DNA from: a bacterium
GTDB taxonomy: Bacteria > Acidobacteriota > Thermoanaerobaculia > Multivoradales > J023
Length of the DNA: 40,829 nucleotides
NCBI GenBank assembly: GCA_024226315.1
Contig: JAAELT010000509.1
Location: forward strand, 1-40,829
Direction of reading: 5' to 3'
Position numbers and translations under genes: made by a program. The notes beneath the pieces were generated by a model. It was not told where the DNA came from and made no database searches. It saw only the letters and a list, made by a program, of their open reading frames with translations. Of the stretch, positions 6,227-14,590 are shown piece by piece (the first letter of the stretch is position 1; each line of letters starts with the position of its first letter).

Positions 6227-9200
6227 CCGCCTCCGCTCGCCGGGCGATTCTCGCGAAGCCGCGGGCTCGCGCTCTTTCGACGACTTCACCGAGGATTTGG
6301 CGCCCACCGTCGGCTTCGCCGGCGTCGATCTCGATCTCGCCCAGGAGCAGTCGCGCTTCGAGCAGGCGGCCCGCGAAGCCGGACCGCCGGGCGCGTTCGA
6401 CCGCCGTCCGCAGCTCGGCGATCTCGTGCTCGCCGTCGCCCGCGGCCGCGGCGATCCGGGCCGCCGAGATCGCCGTCGGCAGCTCCAGCCAGGCGTCGTC
6501 GGCCGCCGCTGCCCGCGAACGAGAGTGCTCGATCGCGGTCCGTGCCTCGCGCAGCCGCCCGCGGGCGAGAAGCGAGTCGGCCAGGGTGCGATAGACCCTG
6601 GCCTCGACGACCGGGAGCTCCGACAGGCCGGGCTCCGCGAGGGCCTCGTCGATCAGCTCCGCCGACCGCGAGAGCTGCCCCTCCTGGAACGCCAGGGCGG
6701 CGAGCCCGGCCAGGCTCTCCGCCGCCCGGGCCCGCTCCCCGAGCTGGCGGCGCAGCGCCAGAGCTCGCCGGTAGCCGCGGCGCGCCAGGTCCGGCTCGCC
6801 CCGGGCGCGGTAGACGTCGGCGAGGTCGTGATGGGTCGAGGCCGCGAGGTAGTTCTCGCTGCCGAGCTGCTGTTGGAGATCACGGGCCGCCTCGAGCTGC
6901 TCGGTCGCCGCGGCGAGATCGCCCTGCTTCCAGCGGACGACCCCGAGGTTGTGGAGCGTCGTCGCCTCGGAGAAGCGGTCGCCGATCTGCCGCAGGGTGA
7001 CCAGTGCCTGCTCGCTGAGCTCCGCCGTTCGTGCCAGATCTCCCTGCCACGTGGCGACGCCGCCGAGGTTGAGCAGCACCACCGCTTCCCCTCGCCGGAA
7101 GTCGATCTCGCGCATGATCGCGAGAGCCTGCTCGTACAGATCCACGGCGGCGTCGAGGTTCCGCTCCTTGCCGTGGATGATCGCCAGGTTCGAGAGCACC
7201 GCGCCCTCTCCCCGGCGGTCGCCGAGGTGGCGGTAGGTGGCGAGCGACTCGCGGTAGAGCTCCCGCGCCGTCCCCAGCTCCCCCTGCCTCTTCTTCAGGG
7301 TGCCGAGCTGCTTGAGGGCGTCGGCCACCCCCTTGGGATCCCTTGCCTCCGCGAAGAGCTGCTGCGCCCGTTCGAGAGTCGCCGCGGCACCGGCGTTGTC
7401 GCCCTGCCCCTGGAGGGCCGATGCTTGTTCGAGCTCTGCCCGGGCGACGAGCTGCCGGGCCGTCAGCTGGCCGGCGGCGGCACCGGCGCGCCGCGCCGCC
7501 GTGCTCTGGCGCTCGAACTCGCCCAGGGCGCCGGCGGCCCGGGCCTCGGCCAGGTCGATGCGCGGATCGTTGCCCGCGGGAGCAGGCAGGCGGCGAAGCC
7601 GGGCCACGGTTGCGCGGGCGGCCTCGGCGGCACCGCCGCTGGTCTGCGCCGCCGCCAGCCGAAGGCCGTGCTCCAAGTCGTCGGGGAAGTAGTCGAAGAG
7701 CTCCCGGTAGACGGCGACGGCGCCGTCCCACTCGTGGGTCAGCTCCAGGTAGCGGGCCTCGATCCTGCGTCGGTCCTCGTGCCGCAGGGCACCGGAATGC
7801 TCGACGGCCGCGGCCGCCGCCAGCCGGGCCTTCTCGTGATAGCCGAGCCGCAGCCAGGCGGAGGCCAGGGCGCCGTGGATCAGAGGGTTCTCGGGCTCCA
7901 CCGCGGCGGCTCTCTCGAGGGCACGCCGCGCCTCGGCGGCCTCGAAGCGTCGCAGCGCCGCGAGGCCTTCCGAATAGAGGCGGGCGGCCTCGAGGCTCGA
8001 AGGACGGCTCGCCCGCACGGCGACGCTGACCCGCGGCGGGAGCTCGCCCGTGCCGAGCTCGGCTCGCAGTCGCCCGCCGAGGCGGGAGAGCGTCGAGAGG
8101 AACCCGCCTTCGGTGCCTTCCAGGCTGAGCGCGGCGACGGCTTCCCGCGTCCGGGTGTCCTGGATCACCAGGTCGAAGCGCGTGGGGCGATCCCCGCCGT
8201 TGCCGGCCGCTACGAGGTACGAGCCGCTGATCACCAGGTCCGCCGCTGTCCGCCGGCGCAGCCGATCCAGGGAGGCCGATGACAGGCGTGCTCCGCGACG
8301 CAGGCCGAGCTCGTTCGTCGCGCGCTCGGCGTCCCCGACCGGGATCAGCCGCAGCTCGCCGGTGGCCGCCAGCTCGGTGGGCAGCATGTGGAGCAGGGAG
8401 GTCGCGACGTAGTCGACGTCGGGACCGCCGCTCAGGTTCTCGAAGCCGAGGACGGCGACGGTGGGCCGCACCTCGACCGGCGATTGCTCGACCCACGAGT
8501 CGTCGAGGGCCTTCGGCACCTGCTCGCCGGGCAGGACCCAGCCGGCGCTGATCAAGAGCACCAGCATCGCCGCGAGGTGGCGGAGAGTTCTTCTCCATGC
8601 CCGTGGGCGCGAGCGGGTCGCTGCTGCTTCCGGCGCGGGTCTCTGGTCTTTCCCGAGGCTTCGCACCACGTCCTTCGGGTTCTGGAAGCGCGCTTCCGGA
8701 TCCTCATCGAGGCACCGGAGAATTGCCGTCTCCCACGAATGTTCGAGCTCGGGGACCTTCGAGCGCGGCGAGGGCGCCGGCTCCTGGAGCCGTTTCAACG
8801 CCGTGTAGAAGGCGCTCTCGCCGGTAAACGGCAGCTCCCCGGTCAGCATTTCGTACAGCACGACGCCGAAGGCGTAGACATCGGTCGCTGGGCCGACCTC
8901 CTCGCCCCGGACCTGTTCCGGCGCCATGTATGCCGGGGAGCCGACCAGCTGGCCGCTGGCGGTCAGCGTGGCGGTGGAGCCATGGGCCAGAATCTGGCTC
9001 CAGGCGAGGCCGAAGTCGGCGACCACCGCGCGCTCGCGCCGGGGGCCCGGCACCAGAACGATGTTGGCACTCTTGAGGTCCCGGTGCACGACGCCGGCGC
9101 GGTGGGCCGCCGCGAGGGCCTCGGCGATCTGGCGGGCGATCGGCAACGCCTCCTCGGGCGAGATCCGCCCGCGCCGGGCGAGTCGCCGAGCCAGGGTCTC

Positions 9201-9545
9201 GCCGGGGAGCAGCTCCATGGTCAGGAACACCAGGTCGGCTTTTGGCGCCCTGTCGCGGTGATAGACGAGGTCGAAGGTGCGGCAGACGTTGGGATGGGTG
9301 ACCCTCCGCGCCAGCTGGATCTCGCGTTTGAAACGCGACAGCACCTGCTCGTTGACGGCCAGCTCGGGCCGCAGAACCTTGATCGCCAGGCGCTCGCCGA
9401 GCTCCAGGTCGCGTGCCTCGTGGACCTCTCCCAGGCTTCCTGCGCCGAGGAAGCTCCCGACACGATAGCGGCCGGCCAGAACCTGGCCGGCCCGCAAAAC
9501 AGAAGCATGGGATCGACGGTCGGCGCCCAGCGCAGAATAGCTCAT
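6216..9545 (-). CDS. Transmembrane Ser/Thr protein kinase with TolB-like and TPR extracytoplasmic region
   Basis: 1109 residues from the ATG at 9545, with GGGAGG upstream. The Hanks-type kinase domain spans residues 27-300: glycine loop LGAGSLGEV (33-41), catalytic Lys56, HRDLKSAN (154-161), DFG (177-179) and APE (208-210). All catalytic residues are present. One transmembrane helix follows at about 322-338. A TolB/adenylate-cyclase-associated-like segment starts near PTVAVLGFENLSGGPD, and many TPR repeats fill the C-terminal half. The expected topology is a cytoplasmic kinase with TPRs outside. Such kinases are abundant in Acidobacteriota and Myxococcota. The gene converges with the GAF-sigma54 activator and overlaps its end by 11 bases, so antisense effects on each other are possible. 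The activator could be a substrate (inference). Confidence 0.92.
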   Translation of the reverse strand: MSYSALGADRRSHASVLRAGQVLAGRYRVGSFLGAGSLGEVHEARDLELGERLAIKVLRPELAVNEQVLSRFKREIQLARRVTHPNVCRTFDLVYHRDRAPKADLVFLTMELLPGETLARRLARRGRISPEEALPIARQIAEALAAAHRAGVVHRDLKSANIVLVPGPRRERAVVADFGLAWSQILAHGSTATLTASGQLVGSPAYMAPEQVRGEEVGPATDVYAFGVVLYEMLTGELPFTGESAFYTALKRLQEPAPSPRSKVPELEHSWETAILRCLDEDPEARFQNPKDVVRSLGKDQRPAPEAAATRSRPRAWRRTLRHLAAMLVLLISAGWVLPGEQVPKALDDSWVEQSPVEVRPTVAVLGFENLSGGPDVDYVATSLLHMLPTELAATGELRLIPVGDAERATNELGLRRGARLSSASLDRLRRRTAADLVISGSYLVAAGNGGDRPTRFDLVIQDTRTREAVAALSLEGTEGGFLSTLSRLGGRLRAELGTGELPPRVSVAVRASRPSSLEAARLYSEGLAALRRFEAAEARRALERAAAVEPENPLIHGALASAWLRLGYHEKARLAAAAAVEHSGALRHEDRRRIEARYLELTHEWDGAVAVYRELFDYFPDDLEHGLRLAAAQTSGGAAEAARATVARLRRLPAPAGNDPRIDLAEARAAGALGEFERQSTAARRAGAAAGQLTARQLVARAELEQASALQGQGDNAGAAATLERAQQLFAEARDPKGVADALKQLGTLKKRQGELGTARELYRESLATYRHLGDRRGEGAVLSNLAIIHGKERNLDAAVDLYEQALAIMREIDFRRGEAVVLLNLGGVATWQGDLARTAELSEQALVTLRQIGDRFSEATTLHNLGVVRWKQGDLAAATEQLEAARDLQQQLGSENYLAASTHHDLADVYRARGEPDLARRGYRRALALRRQLGERARAAESLAGLAALAFQEGQLSRSAELIDEALAEPGLSELPVVEARVYRTLADSLLARGRLREARTAIEHSRSRAAAADDAWLELPTAISAARIAAAAGDGEHEIAELRTAVERARRSGFAGRLLEARLLLGEIEIDAGEADGGRQILGEVVERARARGFARIARRAEAAIS

Positions 9546-9647
9546 CGTAGGACCTCCCTGGGGAATTGACACCACTGTAGATCCGTGGGAGGCGAAGATG
9601 TTTAGTCGAGGGCATTCGCCAGCGCCCGTTACGGTCGACCGCGGCGG

Positions 9648-10208
9648 TCAGTCGAGATGGAAGAACGCCGCCAGCTGGGTCTTGATCTCGGCGAAGTTGG
9701 CGCGCCGGAAGTCGTTCCGGTAGCCCTCCCCGAAACGGCGGCCGATCTCTTTGCGCGCGTCGTCGTCGAGCTCGGCGAAGGTGCGCCCGGCCAGCCAGTC
9801 GTCGACGGCGCGCTGGGCGATGGCGCCGCGACCGGACCACCAGATCTGGAGGTAGCGTCGCGCGTCGTAGAAGGCGTAGACGGGGACCCGCTTGCCGCTG
9901 CCGCGATAGAGGAACGAGTCGATCAGCGGCGGGTCCTGATCGCGCTCGAAGACGCGGAGGGTCCAGCCGTCGAGCTCCTCGCACAGGCGCGCCCAGGTCG
10001 GCAGGGTGTGGAACACGTCGGGGCACCAGTCCTCGCCGATCGCCACCACGGTGAGCTGCGGCAGGCGGCGGAAAAAGTTGAGATCGTCGTCGTCGAAGGC
10101 CGGCTCGGCGTAGACCTCGTCGAAGACCTCGGCGTTCTTCGTCACCCGCGCCCGGTACTCCTCGTAGCTCGAGGCGCGGGACAGGGTGTCTTCGTCGATC
10201 GGGTTCAT
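9648..10208 (-). CDS. Thioredoxin-fold protein (single-Cys, Thioredoxin_9-like)
   Basis: 186 residues, ATG at 10208 with CCGGAGAC upstream. The central region LTVVAIGEDWCPDVFHTLP (about residues 50-70) matches the strand plus WCxx site of thioredoxin-like proteins. The second cysteine is missing (WCPDV instead of WCPxC), so dithiol exchange is unlikely. Family relatives of this layout are often annotated thioredoxin family proteins of unknown role. It is leader-less with respect to the kinase gene, with 102 bp between, and lies downstream of a 42-bp repeat block. Confidence 0.75.
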   Translation of the reverse strand: MNPIDEDTLSRASSYEEYRARVTKNAEVFDEVYAEPAFDDDDLNFFRRLPQLTVVAIGEDWCPDVFHTLPTWARLCEELDGWTLRVFERDQDPPLIDSFLYRGSGKRVPVYAFYDARRYLQIWWSGRGAIAQRAVDDWLAGRTFAELDDDARKEIGRRFGEGYRNDFRRANFAEIKTQLAAFFHLD

Positions 10209-10289
10209 CTTGAGTCTCCGGAGGGTGATCGGCTGTGCGGCGTCGAGAGTATCTCAGCGTGAGCGCGGAATCCCTAGCCAAGGCACTTG

Positions 10290-10680
10290 ACCGCGGCGAG
10301 TCCGCGAATCGCGGAGGGGAAGGCCCCGGCCGGCGGGAAATCCACGGACCGTGGCCCGGAAGGGCACCGAACAGTGGCGAATCCGGAAATCGAGCTCAGG
10401 AAAGGCGCTGGACGGTGGCGGATGCCGGAATCGAGCTCCGGAGAGGCTGCAAACGGCGGCAGATCCGCGAATTGAGCCCTGGAACGCCGCGCGCGGCGGG
10501 AAATCGCTCCAGGAGACGCCGTGAACGGTTTCCGCAAATGGCCAGAGCGCCGAACGACCGCCGTGAACGATCTTCGCAATTGGCCAGAGCGCACAACGAC
10601 CGCCGTGAACGGTTTCCGCAAATGGCCAGAGCGCTGAACGAGTGCCGTGAACGGTCTTCGCAAATGGCCAGGAGGCTTCA
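10290..10680. repeat. Degenerate 42-bp tandem repeat block
   Basis: Four clear units start at 10519, 10561, 10603 and 10645, exactly 42 bp apart. The core is CCGTGAACGGTTTCCGCAAA followed by TGGCCAGAGCGC. Decayed relatives continue leftward to about 10290 in units of 40-42 bp. Because 42 is a multiple of three, open frames appear on both strands: on the minus strand a 14-residue FTAVV-x-RSG repeat, on the plus strand NDRRERFPQMARA. I do not call either a gene, since neither has a ribosome site. The block fills most of the 469-bp gap between the helical-protein gene and the thioredoxin-like gene. It has no unique spacers, so it is not a CRISPR array. Confidence 0.8.
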
Positions 10681-11538
10681 GCGACGACCGTCAGCTGACG
10701 CGTTCTGGCCGCCGAGGGCGCGGGCGACGCGTCGCAGAGGCTCGAAAGACAGCAATCGTGCGATCGTACCGATCTCCGCGGTCCCGGGTCGAGAACTCTT
10801 CTTCATCTCCGCTGCCGTCCGGCCCGGGTACTGTTTCGACGGCCTGACAGCGTCCGCCAGGTCTTGGCGGCCGATGAGCAGGTAGTGCGACTCGAACCAG
10901 CCCGCGATCAGAATGAAGACCCGGTTGAACTCGGCGAGCGCCTGCCGGCGCTTCAGGCGCGCGATGTCGATCTGCTTGACCGAGCGCCTCGCCTCGCCGT
11001 CGGCCAGGCGGAGGGTCTCGGTCCCTTCAGCCAGCGGCGCCGCCCAGCGTTCGCGCTGGACTTCGGAGAAATCAGCGTCGACTAGCTGGTTCTCGAGATT
11101 GCGGAGCCGGGCCACCGCGCGGTCGCCCTGCGTCAGCAAGGCCATCGGGTCGCGCGAGGTCTCGCCCCGGAGCCCCAGGAACCGCCGGCCCGGCTCGCGG
11201 CCGAGCCGCCCGGTGACGAGCGTCCGCAAGTCACCAAGATCTCGGCGGAGAACCCGCATCACCCTATCGCGCCGCCGCAACAGCCGCGCGTCGCGTCGTA
11301 CCAGCTTGTGCAAGGCAGCGTCCGCGTCGACCAGCCGTCGCAGATGACGCTCGAGGGCCGCGGCCGCCAGCTGCTGCAGGTACGCGACGTCCGGCATCGG
11401 CTTGCCCTCTTCCAACTCGGGGGAGAGGAAGTCGCGGAGCTTGCGCGCCGTGGAGGCCGCATTACGCCGTACCAGTCTCACGACCCTGGCGGTGGACTTC
11501 TTGCGGTCGGTGACGACGTGTTTCGCTGCGTGTGCCAT
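10678..11538 (-). CDS. Unknown basic, largely helical protein
   Basis: 286 residues. I chose the ATG at 11538 because GGAGG sits 5 bases upstream; an in-frame ATG eight codons earlier has no such site. The protein is rich in Arg, Leu and Ala, with long predicted helices such as YLQQLAAAALERHLRRLVDA and a later stretch with paired charges. It has no signal peptide, no transmembrane segment and no Cys. I considered a CHAD domain but its conserved histidine/arginine helices are not there. The last codons merge into the 42-bp repeat block. An A-rich stretch at about 11600-11625 upstream is the likely promoter region, though no good hexamer pair is seen. Confidence 0.65.
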   Translation of the reverse strand: MAHAAKHVVTDRKKSTARVVRLVRRNAASTARKLRDFLSPELEEGKPMPDVAYLQQLAAAALERHLRRLVDADAALHKLVRRDARLLRRRDRVMRVLRRDLGDLRTLVTGRLGREPGRRFLGLRGETSRDPMALLTQGDRAVARLRNLENQLVDADFSEVQRERWAAPLAEGTETLRLADGEARRSVKQIDIARLKRRQALAEFNRVFILIAGWFESHYLLIGRQDLADAVRPSKQYPGRTAAEMKKSSRPGTAEIGTIARLLSFEPLRRVARALGGQNASADGRR

Positions 11539-11650
11539 GGCGGCCTCCGAGGTTACCGGCATGGTATCGAGAGAGCCATCGCGCCGTCAATCTATGCTTG
11601 ATTTCTTCTTTTATTTTTCAATCCGAGGTCCAGGGAGCCTCAGGCCGGGC

Positions 11651-14287
11651 TCAGCCGCGCCGTGACGGTCGCAGCCACTGGCGCATCGCCATGTAGCGTT
11701 TCCACAGGCGCCACATCCTGGAGCTGTGGATCTGGTCCAGCACGCGCATGGCCTCGACGTAGCTCCCACCCAGGCGGTCGGCGCGGTCGGTGGCGGCGGC
11801 AAGCTCGGCGCGGGTCTCGACCAGCTCGCGGTTGAGGTAGCCGGCGACGCTGCGGAGGCCTGGCTGATCGGCGAGGGCAGCGACGTCCATGGTGGCGATG
11901 TCGAGATCTTCGGTGGCAGGCGCCGCAGCCGCCTCGTCGTTCGGCTCGGCGGCGGCCGGCTCGACTTCGGTCGCACCGCCGGTTTCGATTTCCGGCAGGG
12001 TGATCACCGGCACCGAGCCGGGGAGCACCAGGAACTGGCGCCAGACGGCGGGGCCGCGCCAGCGCCAGCGGCAGCGCAGGAGCGACGGCAGGCGGCCGAG
12101 GGCCTGGAGCATGGCGCGGCGCAGGACGGGGCGGTCGGTGCGGCGGCGGTCGAAGAGCTCGCCGACGGCGCGGCGGAAGGTGGCGAGCAGGAGGCCGAAC
12201 GGCCAGTGCACGAGCGCCAGGACAAGCCGGTTGCGCCAGAACAGGAAGTCCTTGCGCTCGGAGCCGTCGCCCATGGTGGCCGAGATCTGGTGGCGGACCA
12301 CGGCCTCGGGGACGTGGATCACCTCGCGGTGGGCCTTCCACACCTTGATGCCGAGGTCGATGTCCTCGAAGTAGTACTCGTAGACCTCGGTCCAGCCGCC
12401 GATCACGTGGAACACCGGGGCGTCGATCAGCAGCGCCGAGCCGGTGACGGTCAGCACCCCCCGCGAGGGCGGCGGCGGGCCGTAGTCCGCGATCCGCTGG
12501 CCGATCGCCTCGTCCCAGCCCCAGCCGTCCTCGGTGACGTTGATGCCGAGGCTGTTGTAGTGATCGTCGGCGCCCAGGATGAGCAGCGTCGGGCCGGCCA
12601 TGGCGGCCACCGGCCGGGCTTCGATGGCGGCGATCTGCCGCGCCAGGGCGTCGGGGGTGGACTCGGTGTCGTTGTTGACGAAGTAGTAGAAGTGCGGCTC
12701 GCCGAGGTGCTCCCGGGCCCAGGCCACGCCGAGGTTGTTGGCGGCGGAAAAGCCCAGGGGAGCCGGCGCGCGCACCACGTGGACCCTGCCCGAGTCGTGA
12801 ACGACGCGGGGCAGCTCTTCGTCGCAGCCGTTCTCGACCACCACGATCTCGAGCTCGACGTGGCTCGACGCCAATAGGCTCGAGACGGCCACCCGGAGGA
12901 TGTCGCGCCCGCGGTGGTGAACGATCACGGCGTGCACCGCGTTGCGCTGGATCTCCGGGATCTCCCCGGGCTCCGGCAGGGCTTCGGCGTGGGCGTGCTC
13001 GGGTGTCGATTCGGGTTGGCTGAAGAAGTCGATGTCCTCGAACTCCACGCGCTGTCCGAGGTCGGGCGCCCGGTAGGGGGCTTCGGCCCAGGCGCGCATC
13101 GGCCGGGTGGTGCGCTCGTAGGAGAACTCCCGGTGGGCATACTCGCGCGCGCATTCGGCCATCGAGCGCAGCTCGTCGCGGTGCCGCGCCGCCCAGATCA
13201 GGCGTTCGGCGAAGCCCTCCGCGTCGCCGGTGGAGCAGGTGAGGCCGAGATCGTGCTCCTCGATGATCTCGCTGATCTCGGTGCCGGACGTGGTGAGCAC
13301 CGGCAGGCCGACCTTCATCCAGTCGTTCAGCCGGTTGCGGGCGCCGAACACGGTTTCGTAGTTGAAGCTGTCGACGTTGATGCCGAGGTTGCTCTCGAAG
13401 TAGTAGCAGGGCACGTCCTCGGTGGGCACCCAGCCGGCGAAGTGGAAGCGGTCGGCGAAGGCGCTCTCCTTCGCCCGCTTGCGGAAGCTCTCGAAGGTGA
13501 TCTCGTCGTGGCCCTCGATGGCGCCGCCGGTGGAGACGAAGGTGAGCTCGGGCACCTGTTTCATGGCGGTGGTGAGCGCGTCGTAGAGCAGCCCCACGTC
13601 GGTCCAGGTGTTGTAGCCGCCGGCCCACAGCACCACGAAGGCGTCCTCGGCGACCACGCCGTCACGGATCACGGTGCGGTGGTGCTCGTACTCGACCTCG
13701 GAAATGGCGTTGGGGATCCGGTGCACGAAGTCATGACCGAAGTTCTTGCGCCCCAGCCGGCCGCGTACCGCGAGCTCGCCGACGGTGGCCCTGGCCTGGG
13801 CGTCCGAGACCGCGGAGATGACGTCGGCTCGGTCCAGGATGTCGCGCTCCATGTTCCAGAAGTGCGACAGGTAGCGGTCGTCGTCGTAGACGTAGCACTT
13901 GGTCTGGGCCTCGGCCATGATCCAGCCGTTCAGGTCGCACCAGATCGGGCGGTCGGTGTCGATCAGCACCGCGCGCGAGGAGGGATGGGTGTTGACCCCC
14001 AGGATCGCCTGCGGGTCGAAGTCGTCGGCCAGCTGCTGGACGAAGGCGCGGTCGTGGAACAGCTCGCCGGAGATCGAGTAGTACTCGAGGCGCTTGCGCT
14101 CGGTGAAGCTCACCGGATCGACGTCCTCGCCGTAGGCATTGGGCAGCCGGCAGCCGATGAGCCGAACCTGGTGGCCGTCGTCGAGCAACGGCCGGGTGAA
14201 GTGCCACGTCCGCAGGTTGGCGGCGTACTGCCGCATCTGGGGCTCGAAGGGGAGCGGCGCGGCTCCGAGAATGAGGATACGGGTCAT
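11651..14287 (-). CDS. Two-domain glycosyltransferase (GT-B plus GT2)
   Basis: 878 residues. Residues 1-400 look like a GT4/GT1-type GT-B enzyme: an N-terminal MTRILILGAAPLP strand, and a nucleotide-sugar binding half with VVLWAGGYNTWTD and GLPVLTTSGTEISEIIE. From about residue 450 a GT2 domain follows: VHAVIVHHRGRD, PLGFSAANNLG, VNNDTES (537-543) as the DxD-like metal site, and the YYFEDIDLG (638-646) motif seen in rhamnosyl-type transferases. An Ala/Glu-rich linker and a coiled coil end the protein. Fused transferases of this type usually add two sugars in succession to a surface polysaccharide. The gene reads leftward, divergent from the sulfatase operon. A 16-bp tandem repeat lies directly upstream. 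Confidence 0.88.
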   Translation of the reverse strand: MTRILILGAAPLPFEPQMRQYAANLRTWHFTRPLLDDGHQVRLIGCRLPNAYGEDVDPVSFTERKRLEYYSISGELFHDRAFVQQLADDFDPQAILGVNTHPSSRAVLIDTDRPIWCDLNGWIMAEAQTKCYVYDDDRYLSHFWNMERDILDRADVISAVSDAQARATVGELAVRGRLGRKNFGHDFVHRIPNAISEVEYEHHRTVIRDGVVAEDAFVVLWAGGYNTWTDVGLLYDALTTAMKQVPELTFVSTGGAIEGHDEITFESFRKRAKESAFADRFHFAGWVPTEDVPCYYFESNLGINVDSFNYETVFGARNRLNDWMKVGLPVLTTSGTEISEIIEEHDLGLTCSTGDAEGFAERLIWAARHRDELRSMAECAREYAHREFSYERTTRPMRAWAEAPYRAPDLGQRVEFEDIDFFSQPESTPEHAHAEALPEPGEIPEIQRNAVHAVIVHHRGRDILRVAVSSLLASSHVELEIVVVENGCDEELPRVVHDSGRVHVVRAPAPLGFSAANNLGVAWAREHLGEPHFYYFVNNDTESTPDALARQIAAIEARPVAAMAGPTLLILGADDHYNSLGINVTEDGWGWDEAIGQRIADYGPPPPSRGVLTVTGSALLIDAPVFHVIGGWTEVYEYYFEDIDLGIKVWKAHREVIHVPEAVVRHQISATMGDGSERKDFLFWRNRLVLALVHWPFGLLLATFRRAVGELFDRRRTDRPVLRRAMLQALGRLPSLLRCRWRWRGPAVWRQFLVLPGSVPVITLPEIETGGATEVEPAAAEPNDEAAAAPATEDLDIATMDVAALADQPGLRSVAGYLNRELVETRAELAAATDRADRLGGSYVEAMRVLDQIHSSRMWRLWKRYMAMRQWLRPSRRG

Positions 14288-14301
14288 CGCGGGAGAGCAA
14301 T

Positions 14302-14381
14302 GGAACTGTGGGGCTGAGGAACTGTGGGGCTGAGGAACTGTGGGGCTGAGGAACTGTGGGGCTGAGGAACTGTGAGGCGCC
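14302..14381. repeat. 16-bp tandem repeat, four perfect copies plus one decayed
   Basis: GGAACTGTGGGGCTGA occurs without change at 14302, 14318, 14334 and 14350. A fifth copy at 14366 shares its first eight bases and then diverges. The array begins 14 bp upstream of the glycosyltransferase start, where its leader and ribosome site should be, and about 210 bp upstream of the sulfatase start. Sixteen bases is neither a multiple of three nor a helical turn. The copies are identical, so the array is young and probably slips. Confidence 0.95.
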
Positions 14382-14469
14382 GACTCTACCTCACTTTGGC
14401 CGCCGCTGGCGCGTCGTGGCCGTGGTGTCTCGGACGCTCCGGTGGACGGCTCCGTCGAGCGTCGCCAAG

Positions 14470-14498
14470 TTGCGTGACCCCGGAGATTGCGCTAGTGT
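14470..14498 (+). promoter_or_regulatory. Candidate sigma70-type promoter of the sulfatase operon
   Basis: TTGCGT (14470-14475) and TAGTGT (14493-14498) are 17 bases apart, about 92 bases before the sulfatase ATG at 14591. The match is modest. The rest of the 303-base gap (14288-14590) holds the 16-bp repeat and otherwise nothing I can identify. Confidence 0.35.
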
Positions 14499-14590
14499 AT
14501 TTCGTGCCGTTGGGGCGTTCCAGAACGTACGTCACCGCCGCGTTCTCTCCCCCGATTTCCTACCCAGAGCCGCTCCCCCAGAAGTCGCCG

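Noticed and set aside
6090..8282. Long plus-strand open frame opposite the kinase-TPR gene
   Set aside because: Low-complexity Arg/Pro/Gly composition; the minus strand encodes a clear kinase with all motifs.
10519..10680. Possible CRISPR array
   Set aside because: Units are contiguous with no unique spacers, and no cas genes are nearby.
10235..10885. Long open frames on both strands through the 42-bp repeat block
   Set aside because: Frames stay open only because the repeat length is a multiple of three; no ribosome site or family similarity.
10678..11538. CHAD domain for the helical protein
   Set aside because: The conserved His/Arg helix pattern of CHAD is not present.
12914..14317. Long plus-strand open frame opposite the two-domain glycosyltransferase
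   Set aside because: It is a GC-driven antisense frame with no recognisable motif and contradicts the well-supported gene.
14372..14590. N-terminal extension of the Tat sulfatase
   Set aside because: It would bury the twin-arginine signal 70 residues inside the protein and has no ribosome site.
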